Assembly (NCBI GenBank): GCA_903892515.1
Contig: CAITIS010000020.1
Location: 1-64,000 of the forward strand
DNA length: 64,000 nt
Source: an uncultured Planctomycetota bacterium
GTDB lineage: Bacteria > Planctomycetota > Phycisphaerae > SM23-33
Direction: 5' to 3'
The position numbers and the translations under genes were made by a program. The notes under the pieces were generated by a model. The model searched no databases. It was not told where the DNA came from and worked only from the letters and a program-made list of their open reading frames with translations. How positions within the stretch are numbered: position 1 is the first letter of the stretch; every line of letters begins with the position of its first letter. Shown here in pieces: positions 33,357 through 41,677 of the stretch.

Positions 33357-35294
33357 CTACTTGCTCGCCGCCGGCAGCAGCTTGAAGCCGGCCGCCAGAC
33401 TATCGGCCATGGCCTCGACGGTCTTGGCGTCCTTGGCGCGGCGTTCCACCACGACGGCGTACAGCGTCTTCTGGCCATCGGGACCCGGCAGGCAGATGAG
33501 CCGGCCCACGAGAATGATATCGCCGCCGGCCGAGGAGTCGGCCGCTTGGCGCAGCACGAACTGGTAGCCGTCCTGATCGCTCAGCTTGACCGGTCCCTGC
33601 GAAAGCACTTCCCACGCGGTGCCGGCCTTGGCTTGTCGAGCGATGAATTCCTCGCCGAAGCTCTTGGGCGTGTAGGAGCCCAGAATGGTCTGCACGACGA
33701 TCTCGGCCTTGGGCGAAAGCTTTTGGTCGGCCAAGTCCATCTGCCCCAGCTCATAGCCCTTCTCGTTGGCCTGCGCTTCCCAGCCGGCCGGCTGGACGAT
33801 GGAGAACTGCCGCTTGGCGTCCTCGATGACGCTGCCGGTGTTCAGCGGCGGGATGCTCGGGCTGGCCGGCTCGGACAGAACGAGGCTCTTGGCGATGGCC
33901 GCCAGGGTGGCCAGGTGCAGGTCGGCTTGCTTGTCGGCCCCGGCCACACCCAGCAGGCACGCGACGCTCTGGCCCTTGCCGTCCTTGGGCTCGCGCACAA
34001 AGCCGAACCACGCAGCCGAGATGCGTTCGCCGCCGCTGGCCGGCGAATATGACAACACGCGCACCAGCGCCTTATCCACGCCGAACGGGATTTCCAACTC
34101 TGCCTCGATCGTCAGGTCAGTGACGAAGTGGGCCTTGCGCATGGACGCGATGATGGAATCCATGAACGCGCTGAGCGCGACGCTGTCCGTGACCGGGTAG
34201 GCGTTGAGCGTGATGAGTTGGGCGTCATCGGCCCCACCCACCATGCCCGCCAGCACGCGATTCAGCGAAGTCAGCGGATTGGCGGCGAAGCCCTGTGGCA
34301 GTGCCAGCTTCACGCCGACCCAGGGATAATCTGTCGGCGGCGCCAGCGGCGGCGCTTTGGCCAGCACAGCGGCCTTGGCCTGGCCGATGCCGTGGTTCAG
34401 CAATGCGATGGCCGAAACCAGGTCGGTCGATGGCGAGGCCGCGGAGGCGGCATCCAGCGAGGCAAAGGCTGCGTCAACCTGGCCCTGTCGCCACTGAACG
34501 TACCCCAGCAGGAATAGCGCCTGAGCGTCGCGCGGATTGGCCTTGGCGTAGCCTTCCAACGCGGCATAGGCCTTGTTGTAGGCGTCGGGGCTGCCGAAGA
34601 AGTCGGCCGGCCGCACGCGGACCAGCGGCAGGTCGGGAAACGCCTTGATCGCCTTGGCCAGGCAATCGGCCGACTGGGCGTAGTACTTCTCGCCCATGGC
34701 GAAGTATACCTGCGCCAGCGACAGCAGGCTCTCGGGGGAATCCATGGAGGCCTTGCGGGCCGCCTCGAAATCCTCCGATGCTTCCTGGTACTTGCCGGCG
34801 CGGAACTCCTCCTGGGCCTGAATCATCGGCAGACGGACGGCGCCAGGGCCGTCGGGCGCCAGCGAGGTCAGCCACTCGCCCGTCAGCGGCTCGTCGGTCT
34901 TGTCCTCCTTGGCCAGCATCGACACGGCCTTGCGCACCGGGCCGATGTTAATCAGCTTCATCGGCGCCAGCATGGCCCCGCTCGAAGGCGTGGCGGACAC
35001 GCCCATAGGGTCCATCGTGGGGGCAAACGCAGGAGTCAGCGACATGCTCATGGGGCTCGACAGCGTGGTGTTCCGCCCGGGCCGGCCAAACCAGTCGCCC
35101 GATCCCGGGTATGGGCCCGCGTCGTACATCGACGTTTGCAGCGGGTTGTCCCACGGCTGCTGCTGGGGATTATTCCACGCATACGAAAACGCCCGGCCAA
35201 CCGCCAAACCACGTCCCGAGACGGCCCAAGCCGCGCTCGCTACGCTCAGGCACGCTGCCGCCGCCCAACACATCCGCCATGCCGCACGATTCAT
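33357..35294 (-). CDS. Secreted TPR-containing protein
   Basis: A 645-residue exported protein with a signal peptide (MCWAAAACLSVASAAWA). Residues about 155-310 contain TPR-like helices (EEFRAGKYQEASEDFEAARK and DAQALFLLGYVQWRQGQVDA). Two similar beta-rich domains follow (about 330-465 and 485-640, each starting near WVGVKLALPQGF or FSIVQPAGWEAQ) and resemble PsbP/DcrB-type folds, probably a duplication. Function is unknown; it probably mediates protein interactions outside the cytoplasm. Confidence 0.65.
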   Translation of the reverse strand: MNRAAWRMCWAAAACLSVASAAWAVSGRGLAVGRAFSYAWNNPQQQPWDNPLQTSMYDAGPYPGSGDWFGRPGRNTTLSSPMSMSLTPAFAPTMDPMGVSATPSSGAMLAPMKLINIGPVRKAVSMLAKEDKTDEPLTGEWLTSLAPDGPGAVRLPMIQAQEEFRAGKYQEASEDFEAARKASMDSPESLLSLAQVYFAMGEKYYAQSADCLAKAIKAFPDLPLVRVRPADFFGSPDAYNKAYAALEGYAKANPRDAQALFLLGYVQWRQGQVDAAFASLDAASAASPSTDLVSAIALLNHGIGQAKAAVLAKAPPLAPPTDYPWVGVKLALPQGFAANPLTSLNRVLAGMVGGADDAQLITLNAYPVTDSVALSAFMDSIIASMRKAHFVTDLTIEAELEIPFGVDKALVRVLSYSPASGGERISAAWFGFVREPKDGKGQSVACLLGVAGADKQADLHLATLAAIAKSLVLSEPASPSIPPLNTGSVIEDAKRQFSIVQPAGWEAQANEKGYELGQMDLADQKLSPKAEIVVQTILGSYTPKSFGEEFIARQAKAGTAWEVLSQGPVKLSDQDGYQFVLRQAADSSAGGDIILVGRLICLPGPDGQKTLYAVVVERRAKDAKTVEAMADSLAAGFKLLPAASK

Positions 35295-35434
35295 ATTCCT
35301 ATTCCTGTATATACTCTGCCAAGACTGCTTTCATAAGCCTAGCACGGGCATCCCCCCATGACCAGCGACACCACGCGCCGCTGACAGCCTGGGGAAAGTA
35401 CTTGGACATCCCTGCCCTCCTTCTCCGCCGCGAT

Positions 35435-36169
35435 CTAGGTTTTTTCCCTGGCGCTTTGATCGAAGGAATACATGGCGACCAGGCGAGCAACCAGGATCGC
35501 CATGTAGAACGTGCCGACCATCGCCTCGACCATCGCCAGCATTCGCGTTACGTCCAAATTGGGAATTATGTCCCCATACCCGACCGTACACAGCGTGATG
35601 AAGCTGAAGTAGAAGAACGTAAAGCTCGACCAACTGGACGCCGGGTCGGCACACCCCGATAGAGTGAATGCCCCCGGCATGAGCCCGGCGGCAATCTTGT
35701 ATCCCAGTGCAAAGGACAAACCCAGCAGCAGATAATTTGACACGCTGGCACAGATCACCTCTGCGTTCACTCTCTTGGCCTGAAGCACAAAGCGAAACAG
35801 GATGAACATGACAAACCCGAGCGGGACGGTGGCGGCCGCGGAGGCGACCCATGCCGGCATCAGCCCCGGATGCGCATGCACCACCCAGTGAGTCACGAAC
35901 GCCGGCGCCGCCAGCACGCCCCCAACCGCCAGCATCCTGTGCCGCCCGCCCACAGCCAGGACGGCCGACAGCAAAACCAGCGTCATGAGGATCGCCTCGA
36001 CCAATGGGCCGTGGCTGGTTGATTGCACAAACGGGGCCGAGACAAGCACAAGCACCAGGCCCAGCAGCAAGTGGTAGCACGAAGAACGAAACACTCCCAG
36101 CCTCAGAACTCGGCTTGCCTTGGGCCGGTGTGGATGCTGCGTTGCGCCGGATGTCGTCCTGTCAGTCAA
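35435..36169 (-). CDS. Potassium channel family membrane protein
   Basis: A 244-residue membrane protein. Four to five hydrophobic segments precede a pore region with the selectivity filter TLCTVGYGDIIP (about residues 196-207), flanked by transmembrane helices. The filter TVGYGD is canonical for K+ channels. No cytoplasmic RCK domain follows, so it is a minimal channel. The start is a TTG with an AAGGA site upstream. It is the last gene of a four-gene membrane operon. Confidence 0.82.
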   Translation of the reverse strand: MTDRTTSGATQHPHRPKASRVLRLGVFRSSCYHLLLGLVLVLVSAPFVQSTSHGPLVEAILMTLVLLSAVLAVGGRHRMLAVGGVLAAPAFVTHWVVHAHPGLMPAWVASAAATVPLGFVMFILFRFVLQAKRVNAEVICASVSNYLLLGLSFALGYKIAAGLMPGAFTLSGCADPASSWSSFTFFYFSFITLCTVGYGDIIPNLDVTRMLAMVEAMVGTFYMAILVARLVAMYSFDQSAREKT

Positions 36170-36206
36170 TTATGGCCATCCTTGGTCATGCCGCGACATC
36201 AGCCCG

Positions 36207-36392
36207 TTACTTCCCGCTCGCCGAAGACGTCGGCGTCGCTGGGCGCGTACCTCCCGGCACGAGCGATTCGTCCATGCTGGCCAGGTAAACCAAAATGGCC
36301 CCCAGAGCGGCGACCACGACGAGCACAAACTTCCACGTGTGCCGGCCGGGACGCTTGGCGTGCTCATGGTCGTGTTCTTGATGGTGTGACAT
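36207..36392 (-). CDS. Small single-span membrane protein
   Basis: A 61-residue protein with a His-rich N-terminus (MSHHQEHDHEHAKRPGRH), one transmembrane helix (KFVLVVVAALGAILVYLA) and a short periplasmic tail. The His cluster could bind metal. It lies between the hdeD-like and channel genes with gaps of about 36 bp on each side. Confidence 0.6.
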   Translation of the reverse strand: MSHHQEHDHEHAKRPGRHTWKFVLVVVAALGAILVYLASMDESLVPGGTRPATPTSSASGK

Positions 36393-36428
36393 TTGCGGCC
36401 TCCCGGGCCTTGCCGGTTACAGTTTCGA

Positions 36429-36998
36429 TTAGTCCACGCTAATCTTCGACGCCACAGGCTCGACGGCCTGAGCCGCCGTTGGAGCCTGGACCCAAAGCAT
36501 CCAGCCGCCCTTGAACAGCAGGTGCGCGCCGACCAGGATGCCCAGCGCCCACTGGCCCGACAGGGGCCACTGGAACACGAACAGCACGCCCAACAGGATC
36601 TCCATCAGCCCCTGCGCCAGGAGCCGGCCCTTGCCGGGCCCGATGGCCGCGTGAGCGATGATGATGCCGCCCTGGGCGAAAAAGTAGACGATGATCAGTG
36701 CGCTGAGAAACGTCAGCCCCAACACCGGATGCAGGATCACCAGCACGCCGGCCAGGATCGACAAGATGGCGGAAATAAATCCCAGAAACGAGCCCCCGCC
36801 GACCAGCCGAAGCTGCATCGTGTGCATGGCGTGCGCCAACCCGCTGATGACCAGAAACGCCCCGATCACAAACACCACTGCCAGCCCGGCCAGCATAGGC
36901 ATGAACAGCGCCAGCACGCCCAAAAGCACCACGGCCAGCCCCCACGCCTGCCAGCGATGGCCCCGTGTGCCTGAAACAGCCGTTCCAATTCCATCCAT
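36429..36998 (-). CDS. HdeD family membrane protein (DUF308)
   Basis: A 189-residue protein started at the ATG at 36998 (AAGGAG six bases upstream). It has six hydrophobic helices in three pairs, as in HdeD/DUF308 proteins (GLAVVLLGVLALFMPMLAG, SAILSILAGVLVILHPVLG, MEILLGVLFVFQWPLSGQWA). HdeD proteins are linked to acid and stress resistance in other bacteria; here the role is inferred from homology. Confidence 0.8.
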   Translation of the reverse strand: MDGIGTAVSGTRGHRWQAWGLAVVLLGVLALFMPMLAGLAVVFVIGAFLVISGLAHAMHTMQLRLVGGGSFLGFISAILSILAGVLVILHPVLGLTFLSALIIVYFFAQGGIIIAHAAIGPGKGRLLAQGLMEILLGVLFVFQWPLSGQWALGILVGAHLLFKGGWMLWVQAPTAAQAVEPVASKISVD

Positions 36999-37073
36999 GC
37001 ACGTCTCCTTGCCTGCCTGGGCAGGTTTCTGAACCTTTTGGCACAGCCAGCCTGGGCTGCGCCTCAATGGCGG

Positions 37074-37469
37074 CTATTTGCCTGTGTACTTGATGGCCAA
37101 GGCGCGAACCGCGTGCCCATACGTCGTGTCGAATTCGCCCCCGCCCATGTACATGCTGCCTGAAGATTGGATCTGGTCCATCGTGATAAGGACGGCGTCG
37201 GCGCCGTACTTGGCCGCCCGCTTCTTCAATGCCGCCACGATGGCGTCCATCGGCGGAGTCCCGCTCTGAGGCTCAACGAACACTTCAGCCAGCGCGACGT
37301 AAGCCTGCGACGGCTTCTCGCGCAGGACCTGAATATTGGCCGGATCCGACGGCGGATACACCGGCGCCCCGACCAGGCGGTCGGACGTCATCATCACGCT
37401 GTTGCACCCTGCCGAGCAAAGCCCAAGCAGGAGCAACGCCAGCCAACTCATCGTTGCGGGTCTTCTCAT
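37074..37469 (-). CDS. Predicted lipoprotein
   Basis: A 131-residue protein started at the ATG at 37469 (AAAGGAG six bases upstream). The signal peptide ends in a lipobox LCSAGC, so Cys is lipidated. The remainder is a small alpha/beta domain (IVAALKKRAAKYGADAVLIT) that resembles YbjQ-like or DUF4156-type lipoproteins. It is the first gene of the membrane operon with hdeD, the small membrane protein and the channel. Confidence 0.7.
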   Translation of the reverse strand: MRRPATMSWLALLLLGLCSAGCNSVMMTSDRLVGAPVYPPSDPANIQVLREKPSQAYVALAEVFVEPQSGTPPMDAIVAALKKRAAKYGADAVLITMDQIQSSGSMYMGGGEFDTTYGHAVRALAIKYTGK

Positions 37470-37577
37470 AATCGACTCCTTTTCTTCAAATCGGCTCGCG
37501 CGGCCGAATCTCAGCACAAGAACAGGGTCGGTACGGTTATGGGTGAGTGACCTATTCTTGTGCCAAGGCTGCCTTGT

Positions 37578-37767
37578 CGTGTAACAGGCCCCCGCTTCCA
37601 GCGGGGGTATATGGTCGCGATTCTATATTCCCACCCGCTTCAGCGAGCTTGAACCCGTGCCTTAAGGCACAGTGGCTAAAGCCGATCCATGTAAGCCCGT
37701 TGAAACGGGCTGCAACCACAGCTATGGCCTCGCTATACCCCCGCTAAAAGCGGGGGCCTGTTACACG
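37578..37767. repeat. 190-bp MITE-like element with 34-bp terminal inverted repeats
   Basis: The ends 37578-37611 and 37734-37767 match at 32 of 34 positions when reversed. Each end contains a hairpin CCCCCGC...GCGGGGG. Inside are palindromes GTGCCTTAAGGCAC (37657-37670) and AGCCCGTTGAAACGGGCT (37694-37711). The same motifs recur near 58.7 kb. Confidence 0.75.
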
Positions 37768-37935
37768 GCTTTCGCCCCCGCCTGCGGCAAAGCTTGCCCC
37801 GCCAGAAACAAAGGTCGCTCACCCGTCATACCGGCGGTCGCAGTGAGGCAAACGCACTTCGCCCGCCGATCACGCCGCTTGCCGAGGCGTTCCGACCCTG
37901 CCGCCAGCGTAATGCCAGCGCTATAGTTAGCCGGA
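37768..37935. other. Remainder of the lipoprotein to AI-2E gap
   Basis: Together with the MITE-like element this makes a 466-bp gene-free interval. No gene is supported. A TATAGT hexamer lies nine bases before the AI-2E gene start. Confidence 0.35.
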
Positions 37936-39009
37936 ATGAACAGGCCAAACGGCGAGGATGATCGAAACGGCAACGGAGCCAGGGCCGTCCAGTGGATCGG
38001 CGTCATTCTGCTTTGGAGCATGGCGATCGTGCTGTTCTTCGGCTTCTTCCCCGCCTTTAAGATCATCCTGCTGGGTCTGCTGGCAACATCAGCAGTGGCC
38101 TCAACGCTAAAACCGTTAGTCAACCGGTTGCCCCTGCGGCACGGCCTGGCTGCCGTCGTCGTCGGCCTGGGCTTCATGGTGCTCGTGCTGGGGCTTTTGT
38201 TTCTCTTGAGCTGGCTGCTGGTCAAGCCCGTGCAGGCACAGATCGCCCGCTGGCCGGAACTCAAGTGCAGCCTGGACCAGCTGCTGACATATTGGGCGCA
38301 GCGGCTGGGCGTTTCTCACCCGGTCAACGTCGATACGCTCAGCGAACAATTCTTCGCGCTGGTGACGGGCGAAAACGTCGAACGGGCCGTGGCGCGAACT
38401 CGTGATGTGCTGGCCGTGGTGGTCATGACCGGCGCGTTCGTGTTCATCGGCTCGATCTACATCCTGGCCGAGCCGCCGGGCCGACTGATCGGGCCGGTGC
38501 TCAGGATGCTGCCCCGGCGGCGCGTCGAACCCATGAGGGGCGTCGTGGCGGACTTAGAGCTGCGGCTGCGGTGGTGGTTCATCGGCACAGCCATCAGCAT
38601 GACCTCCATCGGCATCGCCAGCTACGTCGGGTATAGCATCGCGGGCCTGCAATTCGCCCTGCCCTTGGCGATCTTTGCGGCATTGGCCGAGGCGGTGCCG
38701 ACCATCGGCCCGCTGGTCACGCTCATGCTGGCGCTGCTGCTGGCGGCCACCCAGGGCACCCAGCAGATCATCGGCGTGGCCATCGTCTATGGCGTGGTGC
38801 AATCGCTGGAGTCGTACGTGCTCATCCCGCTGGTCATGCGAAAGACGGTGCAAATCCCGCCCATCGTGACGCTGTTTTCCATCGTGCTGTGGGGCAAGAT
38901 ATTTGGCGTGGCCGGGCTGCTGCTGGCCATCCCCATCGACCTGGCCATCTGGTCGCTATTGGACCGCTTCCTCATCCGCGAGAGAAAAATCGCGGAACCA
39001 GGCTCTTAG
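37936..39009 (+). CDS. AI-2E family transporter (PerM-like permease)
   Basis: A 357-residue membrane protein with seven to eight hydrophobic segments and the AI-2E exporter family signature in the C-terminal half (VGYSIAGLQFALPLAIFAAL, AEAVPTIGPLV, SYVLIPLVMRKTVQIPPIVT, WGKIFGVAGLLLAIP). Substrates in characterised members include ions and possibly AI-2; here none can be assigned. The stop codon lies inside the left end of a MITE-like repeat at 39006. Confidence 0.85.
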   Translation: MNRPNGEDDRNGNGARAVQWIGVILLWSMAIVLFFGFFPAFKIILLGLLATSAVASTLKPLVNRLPLRHGLAAVVVGLGFMVLVLGLLFLLSWLLVKPVQAQIARWPELKCSLDQLLTYWAQRLGVSHPVNVDTLSEQFFALVTGENVERAVARTRDVLAVVVMTGAFVFIGSIYILAEPPGRLIGPVLRMLPRRRVEPMRGVVADLELRLRWWFIGTAISMTSIGIASYVGYSIAGLQFALPLAIFAALAEAVPTIGPLVTLMLALLLAATQGTQQIIGVAIVYGVVQSLESYVLIPLVMRKTVQIPPIVTLFSIVLWGKIFGVAGLLLAIPIDLAIWSLLDRFLIRERKIAEPGS

Positions 39010-39248
39010 CAGGGATGCAGGGGATTCAGGGGATGAATGCATTGATGATTGCTGCAGGCGGTTAACTCGCAGCTCTTCTGCATGGACATCGAAGAAATCG
39101 CCCGGCGAGCCCTTGTAAGCGCCGCCGGATTGTTGATTCTGGAGCACAACGATCAGGATAGCGTGCGAACTTCCTTTCACTATACAACTACTAATCTACA
39201 CTTGTTTCTTATTCGTCTTATCCCATGCCTCCCCTGCATCCCTGCTAA
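39006..39248. repeat. 243-bp MITE-like element with 19-bp perfect terminal inverted repeats
   Basis: The ends 39006-39024 and 39230-39248 are exact inverted copies, and similarity continues for about ten more bases inward. The left end supplies the TAG stop of the transporter gene. An internal frame (from about 39081) reads IEEIARRALVSAAGLLILEH, which resembles the region before the metal-binding motif of RadC, but the H-x-H motif is lost. The element may have captured a decayed radC piece. Confidence 0.65.
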
Positions 39249-39274
39249 CTTGTTCGATCTGGTCGGCCATGGAC

Positions 39275-40195
39275 CTACACCACGCGCGAAACCCACGCCT
39301 GGCTCTGGTGCTTCTCGATCAAGTCCGGCAGGAGCAACGACTCGGACTGGGTGAGTTGGCCGTGCTCCAGTTCCAGGCCCTCTGCACGCAAGACCGATAG
39401 CAGCGCGCTGGCCATCTCTTCAAACGTGATATGCCGGCCCGTAATTCGCTCAACCGCCTGGCTGGGCTGGGCCGGGTGGCTGCGGAGCACCAGGCTGCCG
39501 TGCTGAATGAGGGCGTGTTTGCTCCGCCGCTGCGCCGAGCCGGCCAGCTTGTCCCCGCCCATCATCAGGTCCAAGCTGCTGTGCCGCTCAAAGCACAGAA
39601 ACGCTTTTCCCGCCGGGGCCGCCCCCACGCGAACTTCGCCCTGAGCCATATTCGTGGCACAGCCGCCATCGGCAGCGTTTGTGGGGCGGGCAGGCTTGCC
39701 CGCGTCCGCTTTCGTGGCACCGCCGCCCTCGGCTGTGTCCGTAGCCGCCGCATCTCCGGCCAGGCGAGCGGCCGTGAAGCCAGGTCTGGTCGCCACACCC
39801 TGCCGGCCGAGACGATCAACGGCCTGGGCGAGAAACCCGTGCATCCGGCCATACATATCCGCTGCGGCTCCGGCCAGGCAGAATATCTCCCCGACCGCCG
39901 AGGCGTCAGCTAGCGGCAAAGCCAGGCAATACGTCATCTCACGGTCGTGCAGAATTGCCCCGCCGCCGGTCACGCGCCGAACCAGCGGCATCGACCGCAC
40001 CAGCAGCGGCTGATCGGCCAGGGCGGCGAGCTTCTGGGAATACCCCAGCGACAGCGTGGCCCGCTCCCACCGGTACAGCCGAAGCGTCGGCCCCGACAGT
40101 CCACGCCCGACGGCATGCAGCAGCGCCTCGTCGATGGCCATGTTCCGCCCGCCATCGGTGGCAGCGTCAATCAAGATGCGAAGGCTGTCGGACAT
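39275..40195 (-). CDS. Lipoate-protein ligase A family protein with in-frame repeat insertion
   Basis: A 306-residue LplA/BPL family protein (DEALLHAVGRGLSGPTLRLY, RSMPLVRRVTGGGAILHDRE, DKLAGSAQRRSKHALIQHGS). RRVTGGGAILHD is the canonical lipoyl-ligase RR-x-GGGA-x-x-HD block and KLAGSAQRR the conserved Lys region. The family transfers lipoate or octanoate to lipoyl domains. Between about residues 150 and 190 it carries two Ala-Gly-Thr-rich segments (TDTAEGGGATKADAG and NAADGGCATNMAQ) encoded by two copies of the GTGGCACAGCCGCC-type repeat. Reading frame and motifs are kept, so it is probably functional. A AAGGA site precedes the ATG. Confidence 0.82.
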   Translation of the reverse strand: MSDSLRILIDAATDGGRNMAIDEALLHAVGRGLSGPTLRLYRWERATLSLGYSQKLAALADQPLLVRSMPLVRRVTGGGAILHDREMTYCLALPLADASAVGEIFCLAGAAADMYGRMHGFLAQAVDRLGRQGVATRPGFTAARLAGDAAATDTAEGGGATKADAGKPARPTNAADGGCATNMAQGEVRVGAAPAGKAFLCFERHSSLDLMMGGDKLAGSAQRRSKHALIQHGSLVLRSHPAQPSQAVERITGRHITFEEMASALLSVLRAEGLELEHGQLTQSESLLLPDLIEKHQSQAWVSRVV

Positions 40196-40206
40196 AATTC
40201 CTTCTT

Positions 40207-40428
40207 ACCACGGAGAGAACGACAACGACTAACCACAAAGGGCACAAAGACGATGGCCACGAAGAGCACGAAGACAAGAACCACTTAAACTGGTTCCGTA
40301 ACCGGCTCAAGCCTGCCCTCGGGCGTGAGCGGCGCGAAAGGTCCCGTTTGGTCCGCAAAAGCCACAGCCGAGGGCGGCTGTGCCACGGGTCAAGCTGCCG
40401 GTCAGACTGGGTTCAAGCTCGTCTGCAC
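40207..40428. repeat. Purine-rich repeats and palindromic repeat element copy 1
   Basis: A run of ACCACRRAG-type units (40207-40284) is followed by an element starting AACTGGTTCCGTAACC (40288-40303). Its core is a palindrome GCCACAGCCGAGGGC with its complement (40361-40386). It is homologous to the copy at 44248-44406. The rest of the 345-bp interval up to 40540 shows no gene. Confidence 0.6.
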
Positions 40429-40540
40429 TTGGAACCCACATGGGCCTCGAACCCACATGCGCCCTGGACGCCGCTTTCGCCTTCTTAATCTCGGCGGCCT
40501 CTGCGTCCTCGGCGGTTAAACGTCTTTGCTTCTTTGCCCG

Positions 40541-41308
40541 CTACTTCTTATCCAGCACCCACTCGTCGTTTCGCGCCACGATGCTCTGGCCTGGCTGGAC
40601 GATCAGGAAGTCCTCGTCCCACTGGCCGGCAAAGAGCTTCTCCAGCAGCGTCCACTGGCCCTTGTACACCTCATGCGACCAGCCCTTCTCTTGTGCGAGC
40701 TTGCGCGATTGCTCGATAAACGGCGTTTCGTCGCAGGCCCCCATCTGCAAATAGCACAGGTTCTTGTAGTTGGCCGTCCAGTCGCCCATGGTCTGGATGA
40801 TGAAGTCGGCGTTCTCCTTGCCGTACTTTTCGACCATCTCGGCGTAGGAGCGGTCCAGGCCAAGCTGGCCCATCACGCCCTCTTCGCCGCCGCCGTAGTT
40901 GGCCCCGCGCTCGATCCAGCCCGTGGAGTGGAAGTACGTGCCGGGGTGGGCGTCGAAGTACTCCTTGTAGCTCGACCGGCCGCCGAAAAAAAAAGTGATG
41001 CAGTCGTGGGCGCGCGGCACCACCAGCGGCGTCTGCCGAGCCGTCAGGCCGACCGTGCCGTCGTTGCAGCGGGCGTAGCCCAGCAGGATGGCCTGATAGC
41101 CCTCGCCCACCGCGTCGATCATGCCCTGGAGCTGGCTGAGCATGTCGGCCGTCTTGAGGTCGTGCAGGCCCTTGCGCATGAACTGCACGTCGATGACATC
41201 GGGCGAGCGCGCCGCCAGCAGGCAGGCCTCGCGATAGATGATCTCGCAGCCAATGAACTTGAACTTCCGCACCGCCAGTGCCGGGACTATGTCAGACTTA
41301 TCACGCAT
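40541..41308 (-). CDS. DUF1638 family protein
   Basis: A 255-residue protein matching DUF1638: the start FKFIGCEIIYREACLLAARS, a QAILLGYARCNDGTVGLTAR segment and VPRAHDCITFFFGGRSSYKE. Its Cys and His residues (GCE, ARCNDG, AHDC) may bind metal or cobalamin-type ligands; family members occur near corrinoid methyltransferase genes in methanogens and other anaerobes. Biochemical function is not established. It stands alone between repeats. Confidence 0.75.
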   Translation of the reverse strand: MRDKSDIVPALAVRKFKFIGCEIIYREACLLAARSPDVIDVQFMRKGLHDLKTADMLSQLQGMIDAVGEGYQAILLGYARCNDGTVGLTARQTPLVVPRAHDCITFFFGGRSSYKEYFDAHPGTYFHSTGWIERGANYGGGEEGVMGQLGLDRSYAEMVEKYGKENADFIIQTMGDWTANYKNLCYLQMGACDETPFIEQSRKLAQEKGWSHEVYKGQWTLLEKLFAGQWDEDFLIVQPGQSIVARNDEWVLDKK

Positions 41309-41677
41309 GCCTGGATTCTAGCAGAGACACACGCCGAGCCGAAACCCGTTTGCCGACCGAAAAGGGCTTGGCCCGACGAGACGCGTCACCACTGGGTGCC
41401 ATAGGTTGAGCCGCGCCGTCTTGCGGCTCTACATATGCGACGATTGAGCATAGGCAGCCCCGGCTTCGCGAAGAAGCCGCGAAGCCGTGTCAGCCTATGG
41501 CGCCCATCGCAAGTTCGTGACACTCGCCAACTCTTCACGCGAGGGACGTGGCCCGACGGCGGGCGATGCCCGCCTACCTCTGCTTTCTTCCCCCTTCGTG
41601 TTCTCCGTGAGCTCCGTGGTTGTGTGCTCTGCCGCTAAGTCGCTACAATCCCTCCTTCCAAGAAGGAAGGAACCGGC
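41309..41677. repeat. Hairpin-rich gap upstream of purD
   Basis: Two hairpins are clear: GAGCCGC arms at 41408-41429, and a compound stem at 41449-41499 with CATAGGC outer arms and CGGCTTCGCG inner arms. Close to purD there is a pyrimidine-rich stretch (41579-41632) that is the reverse complement of the ACCACRRAG repeat family. No gene is supported. Confidence 0.5.
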
